Positions 9,753-18,185 of a stretch of DNA of 64,000 nt are shown here, one piece after another (position 1 is the first letter of the stretch; each line of letters opens with the position of its first letter). This DNA is from Pantoea eucrina (GTDB lineage Bacteria; Pseudomonadota; Gammaproteobacteria; Enterobacterales; Enterobacteriaceae). Location: NCBI RefSeq assembly GCF_001691555.1, contig NZ_MAYN01000008.1:824617-888616 (forward strand), written 5' to 3'. Position numbers and translations under genes: made by a program. The notes below the pieces were generated by a model that had not been told where the DNA came from, did not search any database, and saw nothing but the letters and a program-made list of their open reading frames with translations.

Positions 9753-11018
9753 TTAGCGATAAACCGGGAAATCTGCACACAGCGACAGCACCTGCTGTTT
9801 CACCTGCGCAATTTTCGCCTCCAGATGCTCCTCGTTGTGCATCACGTCGAGGATGTCTGCGATCCAGCCTGCCAGCGTGCGGCAGTTCTCCTCACTGAAG
9901 CCGCGCGTGGTGATCACCGGCGCACCGATACGCAGGCCGGAGGTCACAAACGGCGACTGTGGATCGCCTGGTACGGCATTTTTATTAACGGTAATATTGG
10001 CGCGGCCCAGCGCGGCATCCGCCGCTTTACCGGTCAGGCCCTGTTTGATCAGGCTAAGCAGAAACAGATGGTTATCTGTACCCCCTGACACCACATCGTA
10101 TTGGCGCGAGACAAATACCTCTGCCATCGCCTGCGCATTCTTAACGACCTGACGCTGATACTTCGCGTAGTCAGGCTGCATCGCCTCTTTAAAGGCCACG
10201 GCTTTAGCGGCGATCACATGCATCAGCGGACCGCCCTGGCCTCCGGGGAACACGGCAGCATTCAGCTTCTTCTCCAGCTCCGGGTTGGCTTTCGCCAGGA
10301 TCAGACCGCCGCGCGGACCGCGCAGGGTTTTATGCGTGGTGGTCGTAACTACGTCAGCGAACGGCAGCGGATTAGGGTAGATGCCGGCGGCAACGAGGCC
10401 CGCGACGTGCGCCATATCGACAAACAGCCACGCGCCTGTTTTGTCGGCGATAGCGCGAAAGCGTGCCCAGTCAACCACGCGTGAATAGGCAGAGAAGCCA
10501 GCCACAATCATCTTTGGCTTATGCTCCAGCGCCAGCGCTTCCACCTGGTCGTAGTCGATCTCGCCCGTGGCTTCATTCAGCCCATACTGCACGGCGTGAT
10601 AGATCTTGCCGGAGAAGTTCACGTGTGCGCCGTGCGTCAGGTGGCCGCCGTGCGCCAGACTCATGCCCAGAACGGTGTCGCCCGGCTGGCACAGCGCCAT
10701 GTACACCGCCGCGTTGGCCTGTGAGCCGGAGTGCGGCTGCACGTTGGCATAATCGGCCCCGAACAGCGTGCAGGCGCGTTCTATCGCCAGTTTCTCCACG
10801 ATGTCGACATATTCGCAGCCGCCGTAGTAGCGTTTGGCCGGATAGCCCTCCGCATATTTATTGGTCAGTACCGTACCCTGCGCCTGCATAACGCGCGGGC
10901 TGGTGTAGTTCTCTGAAGCGATAAGCTCGATGTGCTCTTCCTGACGCACCGCTTCCTGCTCTATCGCCTGCCACAGTTCACTGTCAAAGCTCTGAATCGT
11001 GTCGCTCTTCGCAAACAT
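9753..11018 (-). CDS. glyA: Serine hydroxymethyltransferase GlyA (betaine-cluster copy)
   Basis: 421-residue PLP enzyme interconverting glycine plus methylene-THF with serine plus THF. The PLP lysine is Lys230 in the TTTTHKT motif, and the N-terminal [11 protein letters not shown] and AEGYPxxRYYGG signatures are intact. Its place upstream of soxBDAG means it uses both sarcosine oxidase products, glycine and methylene-THF, to make serine for the ammonia-lyase encoded divergently. Slightly longer than E. coli GlyA (417) and less similar than the other core genes here, so it is probably a pathway-specific paralogue (inference). Confidence 0.97.
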   Translation of the reverse strand: MFAKSDTIQSFDSELWQAIEQEAVRQEEHIELIASENYTSPRVMQAQGTVLTNKYAEGYPAKRYYGGCEYVDIVEKLAIERACTLFGADYANVQPHSGSQANAAVYMALCQPGDTVLGMSLAHGGHLTHGAHVNFSGKIYHAVQYGLNEATGEIDYDQVEALALEHKPKMIVAGFSAYSRVVDWARFRAIADKTGAWLFVDMAHVAGLVAAGIYPNPLPFADVVTTTTHKTLRGPRGGLILAKANPELEKKLNAAVFPGGQGGPLMHVIAAKAVAFKEAMQPDYAKYQRQVVKNAQAMAEVFVSRQYDVVSGGTDNHLFLLSLIKQGLTGKAADAALGRANITVNKNAVPGDPQSPFVTSGLRIGAPVITTRGFSEENCRTLAGWIADILDVMHNEEHLEAKIAQVKQQVLSLCADFPVYR

Positions 11019-11327
11019 GCCTGTCTCCTTGCCCGGATAATCGCGCGGCGCCTGCTCCGGTACTGAGCCATTCAGGGCAGCGGTAAATTGAGTGTGGGTT
11101 GATAATACCCAGCGCCACTGCGGCCAGGATGTTTGGTAACGCCGGGGCTATGTCAATTTGCGACATAGGGCGGCGCCTGCCTGTCTGCAGCAGGCTGGCG
11201 CGGCCGTGCCGGGCGGAAAATGGCGAGTTCACGGTGAAATGCGTCGTTATCCGGCATCCATTAATTTTTTACGCCACCGATAATGCGGCGGTTAAACACT
11301 ACATGGCCGTGAGCCCGGGAGAGCAGA
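11019..11327. promoter_or_regulatory. Divergent promoter region between glyA and the serine ammonia-lyase gene, with inverted repeat
   Basis: 309 bp between two divergent pathway genes. It contains a perfect inverted repeat TATGTC-N7-GACATA at 11149-11167, about 131 bp from the glyA start and 161 bp from the lyase start. The half-site string GCGACATA (11160-11167) recurs in the gbcA/gbcB intergenic region at 23663-23670. A site for the nearby GbdR-like activator is the natural guess, but the published Pseudomonas motif was not compared. Confidence 0.45.
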
Positions 11328-12704
11328 ATGAGTATTAGCGTCTTCGATTTATTTAAAGTCGGAATTGGCCCCTCCAGTTCGCATACCGTCGGGCCCATGC
11401 GCGCGGCACAGCGCTTTGTTGAGCAGCTGAGCCACAGTGACAGGCGGCAGGCGCTCTGCCGCATCAAGATCGAACTGTTTGGCTCGCTGAGCGCAACCGG
11501 ACGCGGCCACAGTACTGATAAAGCGGTGCTGTTAGGGCTGATGGGAGCCTCACCGGATACCATCGATCCGCACATCATTAACGCCACGGTGCAGGCGATC
11601 TGCGAAACCGGTTCGGTAACACTGCCCTGGGGCGAAAACATCGAGTTTGACTGGCATCAGGATCTGCTGTTCGTGGATGACGTGCTCGCTTATCACCCGA
11701 ACGCCATGCGGCTGAGCGCGTACTTTCGCACCGGCGACAGCCTTTCCGTGGTCTATTACTCCATTGGCGGCGGCTTTGTACTGGATGAAGAGGAGGCAAC
11801 GGCCACGGCACATCTGGTGCCGCAGTGCTCACTGCCGTATGACTTTAACAGCGGAGCGGAACTGCTGGCGCACTGCCGCGAAAAAGGGCTGCGTATCAGT
11901 ACGCTGATGCTGGAAAATGAAAAGGTGTGGCGTGACGAAGCGGCGATCCGCAGCGGGCTGGCGCAGATCTGGGAGGTGATGCAGCAGTGTATCGCTAACG
12001 GGCTGGCCCAGGAGGGCATACTGCCTGGCGGGCTGCAGGTGCGCCGCCGTGCGCCAGCGCTGTATCAGTCCCTGCGCCGCGCCTCAGCGGAGAATGTCAT
12101 CAGCTCCACGCTCTCTGCTATGGACTGGATCAACCTCTATGCGCTGGCGGTCAACGAAGAGAACGCCGCAGGCGGGCGGATGGTGACGGCACCGACCAAC
12201 GGCGCAGCCGGTATTGTACCGGCCGTACTGATGTACTACATGCAGTTTGAAGCGCGCGCGCGCGAAGAAGATGTGGTGGATTTCCTGCTGGCCGCGGCGG
12301 CCGTCGGCGCGCTGTGTAAGAAGAATGCTTCTATATCCGGCGCTGAGGTGGGCTGTCAGGGAGAGGTCGGTTCCGCCTGTGCAATGGCGGCAGCCGGGCT
12401 GACAGAAGTGCTGGGCGGTACGCCGGAACAGGTAGAGAACGCGGCTGAAATTGCGCTGGAGCATAACCTTGGCCTGACCTGCGATCCGGTGGGCGGACTG
12501 GTGCAGGTTCCCTGTATTGAACGCAACGCGATTGCGGCAATGAAAGCGATCAATGCCGCGCAGATGGCGCTGCGCGGTGATGGTCAGCACTTTATTTCGC
12601 TGGATAAAGTGATCCGTACCATGCGCGATACCGGACGCGACATGCAGGATAAATACAAAGAGACGTCGAAAGGCGGTCTGGCGGTCAATGCGATTGAATG
12701 TTAA
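11328..12704 (+). CDS. sdaA: L-serine ammonia-lyase (iron-sulfur type)
   Basis: 458 residues, single-chain 4Fe-4S serine dehydratase converting L-serine to pyruvate and ammonia. The N-terminal beta domain contains the signature [14 protein letters not shown] (about 14-27). The alpha domain carries the cluster cysteines Cys343, Cys385 and Cys396; Cys351 is also present. With GlyA it completes conversion of betaine-derived glycine to pyruvate. It is divergent from glyA. Whether it should be called sdaA, sdaB or a third paralogue cannot be settled from sequence memory. Confidence 0.93.
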   Translation: MSISVFDLFKVGIGPSSSHTVGPMRAAQRFVEQLSHSDRRQALCRIKIELFGSLSATGRGHSTDKAVLLGLMGASPDTIDPHIINATVQAICETGSVTLPWGENIEFDWHQDLLFVDDVLAYHPNAMRLSAYFRTGDSLSVVYYSIGGGFVLDEEEATATAHLVPQCSLPYDFNSGAELLAHCREKGLRISTLMLENEKVWRDEAAIRSGLAQIWEVMQQCIANGLAQEGILPGGLQVRRRAPALYQSLRRASAENVISSTLSAMDWINLYALAVNEENAAGGRMVTAPTNGAAGIVPAVLMYYMQFEARAREEDVVDFLLAAAAVGALCKKNASISGAEVGCQGEVGSACAMAAAGLTEVLGGTPEQVENAAEIALEHNLGLTCDPVGGLVQVPCIERNAIAAMKAINAAQMALRGDGQHFISLDKVIRTMRDTGRDMQDKYKETSKGGLAVNAIEC

Positions 12705-13040
12705 TGCTGTGTAAGTAATTGGTTACAGCATCTTATGCAGATCGTAATGTGCGCAGGCAGTGAACAGTGACGTAAAAGGGTGCAAAATGCGCTGACTTAA
12801 CCAAAACGGGTCAGCGCCTGCACTGTTTTGAGGCTAACAGACGCTGACGCGGCAGCAAAGATCAAATCTGTGAAGCTGAACAAACATTTGTTTCGCTTAT
12901 GTTAACTGTGTGTCATTTTCGGGATGTCTATCCTGGTGACGAATGGCATGTCTGTTGCTTACTCTATAGGTGATGGAAAGCGATTGGGGGAAATGCCCCC
13001 GGGTAATGTTTCTGTTTAGCCTATATAGAGGTCAGCGCAC
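12705..13040. other. Intergenic region upstream of gbdR
   Basis: 336 bp without a gene. Visible elements: an imperfect hairpin GCGCTGAC/GTCAGCGC (12789-12817, loop 13) that could end the serine lyase transcript although no U-run follows; a short AT-rich inverted repeat AACAAA-CA-TTTGTT near 12881-12894; a GGGGG/CCCCC mini-hairpin at 12986-13000 in the probable leader; and a GAGGT ribosome site just before the gbdR ATG. No convincing -35/-10 pair was identified. Confidence 0.4.
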
Positions 13041-14189
13041 ATGTTCGACACAGACGCAATTTTGAAAAGTCCCTCTAATGATATTAAAAAGCGCAGCGTA
13101 GGCTTTTTACTCGTCAATAATTTCACCATGATGGCTCTGGCAACCGCAGTGGAACCTTTACGCATGGCGAACCAGCTAAGCGGCAAAGAGCTGTATAGCT
13201 GGTGTACCGTCAGTGAAGAGGGTGCGCCCGTTGTGGCAAGTGATGGTATTTCAATTACGCCCGATCATTCGATGGCTAACGTGGCAGCACTGGATGTGCT
13301 GATCGTGGTCGGGGGTGTCAACATTACCCGCAGTTATACCAGCCGTCAGGTGAGCTGGCTGCAGAGCATGGCGCGCCGCAAAATCCTGATTGGCGGCATC
13401 TGTACCGGACCCTATCTGCTGGCGGAAGCCGGGCTACTGGATGGGTATCACTGCAGCGCACACTGGGAGTGTATTGCGTCAATGCAGGAGGCGTATCCCA
13501 AAGTCATCTGTACCAACCAGCTGTTTGTGATTGAGCACGATCGCATGACCAGCAGCGGCGGCACCGTGCCCATGGATATGATGCTGACGATGATCCAGCG
13601 CCATTTTGGTCACCAGCTTACCGCCGGGATCTCAGAGATGTTCATCTGCGATCGCGTACGCAATGAATCAGACTACCAGCGTATTCCGCTGCGCCACGTA
13701 CTCGGTACGGCGCAGCCAAGCCTGGTTGAAGCGGTCTCGCTGATGGAGGCCAATATTGAGGAGGCGATCGATCTTGACGAGCTGGCAGGCTACGTGGGCC
13801 TGTCGCGGCGCCAGCTGGAACGGCTGTTTCAGAAATACCTGCGCTGTTCGCCTTCACGATACTATCTCAAGCTGCGGCTGTTCCGCGCCCGCCAGCTGCT
13901 GAAACAGACCTCAATGTCGATTATCGAAATAGCCCTGGCGTGTGGCTTTGTCTCTACGCCGCACTTCAGCAAATGTTACCGCGAACACCTTGGCGTACCG
14001 CCACGCGAAGAGCGGCGGGGCGTACACAGCCAGGGAGGCGGCAAAACGCTGACGCAATTTTTTATGGCAGAACTGCCCGGTCTGACCAACTGGCAGCAGG
14101 AGAGTACGGTATCGGCTTCTCTGCGCATCCTGAATGAAGCGCGTTTTGAGCCAACCTTTGGCTCAGTCGCTTTATCAACGGATGTCTGA
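13041..14189 (+). CDS. gbdR: GbdR-like GATase1/AraC-family transcriptional activator
   Basis: 382 residues. The N-terminal DJ-1/PfpI-like (GATase1) ligand domain (about 18-200) has a nucleophile-elbow cysteine, Cys121, in GGICTGPYLL. A linker leads to a double helix-turn-helix AraC/XylS domain (about 236-330) ending in GVPPREERR. GbdR of Pseudomonas has the same layout, responds to glycine betaine and dimethylglycine, and activates gbc, dgc and sox genes. The position between the serine lyase and dgc genes supports the same role. Relatives CdhR and ArgR share the fold, so the ligand is inferred from context. Confidence 0.88.
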   Translation: MFDTDAILKSPSNDIKKRSVGFLLVNNFTMMALATAVEPLRMANQLSGKELYSWCTVSEEGAPVVASDGISITPDHSMANVAALDVLIVVGGVNITRSYTSRQVSWLQSMARRKILIGGICTGPYLLAEAGLLDGYHCSAHWECIASMQEAYPKVICTNQLFVIEHDRMTSSGGTVPMDMMLTMIQRHFGHQLTAGISEMFICDRVRNESDYQRIPLRHVLGTAQPSLVEAVSLMEANIEEAIDLDELAGYVGLSRRQLERLFQKYLRCSPSRYYLKLRLFRARQLLKQTSMSIIEIALACGFVSTPHFSKCYREHLGVPPREERRGVHSQGGGKTLTQFFMAELPGLTNWQQESTVSASLRILNEARFEPTFGSVALSTDV

Positions 14190-14223
14190 CGCATCCCGCC
14201 TGTAATTCACGCCGGCTGAAAAC

Positions 14224-14246
14224 GCTGCCTTCATGGCAGCTTTTTT
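14224..14246 (+). terminator. Rho-independent terminator after gbdR
   Basis: Stem GCTGCC (14224-14229), loop TTCAT, stem GGCAGC (14235-14240), then six T. It lies 35 bp after the gbdR stop and separates gbdR from the dgc operon. Confidence 0.85.
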
Positions 14247-14399
14247 ATGTCCGCTCATCGGTTTAAATCGCCTGTTCCCTTTCCGGGCTGCGCCAGCTGT
14301 CAGGCAAGTGACGTTTTCAGAACAATTCATCCGCAGCGTAAACCCTATTCTGTTTTCATTCGGCCGCACCCGGTTATGAATCAAACCAGAGAGGAAGAT

Positions 14400-15377
14400 A
14401 TGAACGCTACTGAATTGCATAATTCTGCGATTGTCATCGATGGGCTGGTGATTGCGAAATGGGACAGAGAGCTGTTTGAAGATATGCGCCGCGGCGGGCT
14501 GACGGCTGCCAACTGCACGGTCTCCGTGTGGGAAGGGTTTCAGGGCACGGTGAATAATATCGTGGAAATGAATAACCTCATTGCGCAGAACGCCGATCTG
14601 GTCACCAAAGTGACCAACACCCGCGATATCCGGCGCGCCAAGGATGAAGGCAAAACCGGCATCCTGATGGGCTTCCAGAATGCGCACGCGTTTGAGGATC
14701 AGCTGGGCTACATTCAGGTGTTTAAAGAGCTGGGCGTCGGCGTCGTGCAGATGGCCTATAACACGCAGAACCTGGTGGGCACCGGCTGCTATGAACGTGA
14801 TGGCGGCCTCTCAGGTTATGGTCATGAAGTCGTGGCAGAGATGAACCGCGTCGGCATGCTGTGCGATCTCTCTCATGTAGGCGCGCAGACCTCTAAAGAG
14901 GTGATCCTGGCGTCGAAAAAACCGGTCTGTTATTCCCACTGTCTCCCGTCTGGCCTGAAAGATCATCCGCGCAATAAGTCTGACGAAGAGCTGAAATTCA
15001 TTGCGGACCACGGCGGATTTGTGGGCGTCACCATGTTTACTCCGTTCCTGAAGAATGGCATTCACTCCACGATTGAGGACTACGTGGAAGCGATCGACTA
15101 CATCTTCAATCTGGTGGGGGAAGATCAGATCGGCATCGGCACCGACTTTACGCAGGGCCACGGTCAGGCGTTTTTCGAGTGGCTGACGCACGATAAAGGC
15201 TACGCCCGTCAGCTCACCGACTTCGGCAAAATCATCAACCCGGAAGGCATTCGCACGCTGGGTGAGTTCCCGAATTTAACGGCTGCACTGCTGCGCCACG
15301 GCTTTACCGAGAAGCAGGTGCGCAAATTTATGGGTGAGAACTGGCTCAACCTGCTGGCAAATGTCTGGCACGAGTGA
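14400..15377 (+). CDS. Dipeptidase-like (peptidase M19 family) protein of the dimethylglycine operon
   Basis: 325 residues from the ATG at 14400, chosen because it has a GAGGAAG ribosome site and starts the family-like MNATELHNSAIVIDG; a longer frame from 14247 lacks such a site. It resembles renal-type dipeptidases and the Pseudomonas gene preceding dgcA. The usual zinc motif DGHND is replaced by DGLVI, and the bridging glutamate position reads GFQNA rather than GIEGG, while LSH and YSHC histidines remain. A canonical dinuclear zinc site is therefore unlikely, and the reaction is unknown. First gene of the dgc operon, 37 bp before the next. Confidence 0.85.
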   Translation: MNATELHNSAIVIDGLVIAKWDRELFEDMRRGGLTAANCTVSVWEGFQGTVNNIVEMNNLIAQNADLVTKVTNTRDIRRAKDEGKTGILMGFQNAHAFEDQLGYIQVFKELGVGVVQMAYNTQNLVGTGCYERDGGLSGYGHEVVAEMNRVGMLCDLSHVGAQTSKEVILASKKPVCYSHCLPSGLKDHPRNKSDEELKFIADHGGFVGVTMFTPFLKNGIHSTIEDYVEAIDYIFNLVGEDQIGIGTDFTQGHGQAFFEWLTHDKGYARQLTDFGKIINPEGIRTLGEFPNLTAALLRHGFTEKQVRKFMGENWLNLLANVWHE

Positions 15378-15414
15378 TCATCTGGCCTGTTAACACGAAT
15401 AAGCGAGGTAAACC

Positions 15415-15942
15415 ATGGCACATGCGCCTGAAATGCCGATCAGCGTCGATGATGAAACCGGCGTCTGGACCACCGATGCGTTACCCATGTTATACGTGCC
15501 CCGGCACTTTTTTGTGAACAACCATATGGGGATTGAAGAGGAAATTGGCGCAGAACGCTACGCCGCCATCCTGTATAAAGCGGGCTATAAATCGGCCTGG
15601 CACTGGTGCGAAAAAGAGGCTGAACTGCATGGCCTGTCTGGCGATGCAGTGTTTGAGCACTACATGAAACGTCTTTCTCAGCGCGGCTGGGGCTTGTTTT
15701 CTACCGAAGCCCTGGATCTTAAACAGGGCACTGCGCGTATCCGGCTCGATCACTCTGCGTTTGTCTACCAGTACGGCAAAGTCAACCGCAAGGTGGACTA
15801 CATGTTTACCGGCTGGTTTGCCGGCGCGATGGACCAGATTGCACAGAGCCTCGGCTACAGCGTGAAAACCCAGGCGGTACAGACGCAGAGCGCCGCCGAA
15901 GAGGGATGTGAGTACGGTGTTTTTACCGTTTCGCCAGTATAA
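15415..15942 (+). CDS. DUF5943-type protein of the dimethylglycine operon
   Basis: 175 residues, soluble, no signal peptide. Homologous in position and character to the conserved protein between the dipeptidase and dgcA in Pseudomonas (DUF5943). The C-terminal stretch EEGCEYGVFTVSP recalls the V4R-like small-molecule-binding fold. Biochemical role unknown; linkage suggests assembly or regulation of the demethylase. A GAGG ribosome site precedes the ATG at 15415. Confidence 0.8.
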   Translation: MAHAPEMPISVDDETGVWTTDALPMLYVPRHFFVNNHMGIEEEIGAERYAAILYKAGYKSAWHWCEKEAELHGLSGDAVFEHYMKRLSQRGWGLFSTEALDLKQGTARIRLDHSAFVYQYGKVNRKVDYMFTGWFAGAMDQIAQSLGYSVKTQAVQTQSAAEEGCEYGVFTVSPV

Positions 15943-16034
15943 GACCCGGTACGCAGCGCTGGCTGCGTACCCCCGCATTACCACTGAACCGCAGGCTGGC
16001 GGGCCGGATATCAGAACGGAATTAAGGTGAAGCT

Positions 16035-18098
16035 ATGTCACAGTTTGATCTGCTGTTTGAGCCATTAAAAATAAATAAACTGACTATCCGTAACCGTATT
16101 GTCAGCACCGCTCACGCCGAGGTGTATGCCACTGACGGCGGGATGACCACCGATCGCTATGTGAGATATTACGAAGAGAAAGCCAAAGGCGGCTGCGGGC
16201 TCTGTATCTGCGGTGGCTCAAGCGTGGTTTCGATCGACAGTCCGCAGAGCTGGTGGAGTTCGGTTAACCTGAGTACCGACCGGATTATTCCGCACTTCCA
16301 GAATCTCGCCGATGCCGTGCACCAGCACGGCGGCAAAATCATGATCCAGATCTCTCATATGGGGCGGCGTTCGCGCTGGGATGGCGAGAACTGGCCTAAC
16401 CTGATGTCACCCTCCGGCATCCGTGAGCCGGTGCACCGCGCCACCTGCAAAACCATCGAAGAAGAGGAGATCTGGCGCGTCATTGGCGACTTTGCGAAAG
16501 CGGCACAGCGTGCCAAAGCGGGGGGGCTCGACGGCGTAGAGTTATCCGCCGTGCATCAGCATATGATCGATCAGTTCTGGTCACCGCGTGTCAATAAGCG
16601 CACGGATGAGTGGGGCGGGAGTTTTGAAAAGCGGATGCGCTTTGGCATCGAGGTACTGAAAGCGGTGCGTGACGCAGTCGGACCCGATTTCGTTGTCGGC
16701 ATGCGTATAACCGGTGATGAGTTCCATCCCGACGGCCTCAGCCATGAAGATATGCGGCAGATTGCCGCCTATTACGATAAAACCGGCATGGTGGATTATT
16801 TTGGCGTGGTCGGTTCCGGCTGCGACACCCACAACACGCTGGCGAACGTTATTCCGAATATGAGCTATCCGCCTGAGCCGTTCCTGCACCTGGCGGCGGG
16901 TATTAAAGAAGTGGTCACGGTGCCGGTGATCCACGCGCAGAACATTAAAGATCCCAATCAGGCGCAGCGTATTCTCGAAGCGGGCTACGTTGACTTTGTG
17001 GGTATGACGCGTGCACATATCGCCGATCCGCATCTGATCGCCAAGATCAAAATGAATCAGGTGGATCAAATCCGCCAGTGCGTCGGCGCCAACTACTGCA
17101 TCGATCGGCAATATATGGGGCTGGATGTGCTGTGCATTCAGAACGCGGCCACTTCGCGCGAATATATGGGGCTGCCACATATCATCACCAAAACCGAAGG
17201 GCCGGTGCGCAACGTCGTGGTGATTGGCGGCGGACCGGGCGGGCTGGAAGCGGCACGGGTCGCGGCAGAGCGCGGGCATAAGGTCACGCTGATAGAACGT
17301 GCCAGCGAGCTGGGCGGTCAGATTACGATTGCAGCAAAAGCACCACAGCGCGATCAGATGGCCGGCATCACGCGCTGGTTAGCGATGGAGATTGAGCGTC
17401 TTGGCGTTAAGGTAATGACCGACACCACGGCGGATATGGCGATGATCCGCGATCTCACGCCCGACGTCTGCATTCTTGCAACCGGCGGAGAGCCTTTCCT
17501 TGAGCAGAACCCGGAATGGGGCGCGGCAGAAGGGCTGGTGGTCTCCAGCTGGGACGTGCTGAACGGCGTCGTGGAGCCCGGCAAGAACGTACTGGTGTAT
17601 GACTCTATCTGTGAGTTTTCCGGTATGTCCGTCTCCGATTTCCTCGCTGCCCGCGGTGCGCTGGTGGAGCTGGTGACCGGCGATATCAAACCCGGCGTGG
17701 GTATTGGCGGCACCACCTTCCCGACTTACTACCGCAGCCTGTATGAAAAAGCAGTGGTAATGACCTCCGATCTGGCGCTGGAAAAGGTCTACCGCGAAGG
17801 CGAGAAGCTGGTGGCAGTGCTGGAGAATGAGTATACCGGGCAGAAAGAGGAGCGGGTGGTGGATCAGATCGTCGTGGAAAACGGCACCCGCCCCAATGAG
17901 GAACTCTACTACGCGCTGAAAGCAGAATCGCGTAACAAGGGACAGATTGACGTAGAAGCGCTGTTTGATATCCGGCCCCAGCCGGTGCTGGAACAGGCGG
18001 GCAGCGGCATGATCCTGTGGCGGCTTGGCGACTGCGTATCGCAGCGCAATGTCCACGCCGCGATCTACGATGCGCTGCGTCTCTGCAAGGACCTGTAG
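16035..18098 (+). CDS. dgcA: Dimethylglycine demethylase subunit DgcA (TMADH-like flavoprotein)
   Basis: 687 residues with trimethylamine-dehydrogenase architecture: an Old-Yellow-Enzyme TIM barrel (about 1-340) binding FMN, an iron-sulfur segment (349-367), and a dinucleotide-binding half (GGGPGGLEAARVA near 397). The iron-sulfur segment has Cys349, Cys355 and Cys367; the position that is Cys in TMADH (the second of C-x2-C-x2-C) is Ala352. It is expected to take the first electrons from dimethylglycine, yielding sarcosine and formaldehyde, and to pass them through DgcB to the neighbouring ETF. It is 92 bp after the DUF5943 gene. Confidence 0.92.
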   Translation: MSQFDLLFEPLKINKLTIRNRIVSTAHAEVYATDGGMTTDRYVRYYEEKAKGGCGLCICGGSSVVSIDSPQSWWSSVNLSTDRIIPHFQNLADAVHQHGGKIMIQISHMGRRSRWDGENWPNLMSPSGIREPVHRATCKTIEEEEIWRVIGDFAKAAQRAKAGGLDGVELSAVHQHMIDQFWSPRVNKRTDEWGGSFEKRMRFGIEVLKAVRDAVGPDFVVGMRITGDEFHPDGLSHEDMRQIAAYYDKTGMVDYFGVVGSGCDTHNTLANVIPNMSYPPEPFLHLAAGIKEVVTVPVIHAQNIKDPNQAQRILEAGYVDFVGMTRAHIADPHLIAKIKMNQVDQIRQCVGANYCIDRQYMGLDVLCIQNAATSREYMGLPHIITKTEGPVRNVVVIGGGPGGLEAARVAAERGHKVTLIERASELGGQITIAAKAPQRDQMAGITRWLAMEIERLGVKVMTDTTADMAMIRDLTPDVCILATGGEPFLEQNPEWGAAEGLVVSSWDVLNGVVEPGKNVLVYDSICEFSGMSVSDFLAARGALVELVTGDIKPGVGIGGTTFPTYYRSLYEKAVVMTSDLALEKVYREGEKLVAVLENEYTGQKEERVVDQIVVENGTRPNEELYYALKAESRNKGQIDVEALFDIRPQPVLEQAGSGMILWRLGDCVSQRNVHAAIYDALRLCKDL

Positions 18099-18185
18099 TT
18101 TCGCCGTCGCTGACGCAAAGCGTGCGGTATCCGGAAGCGGTACCGCACGCTGCATTTAACAGAAATTGTCTGGAAAGGGCACATC

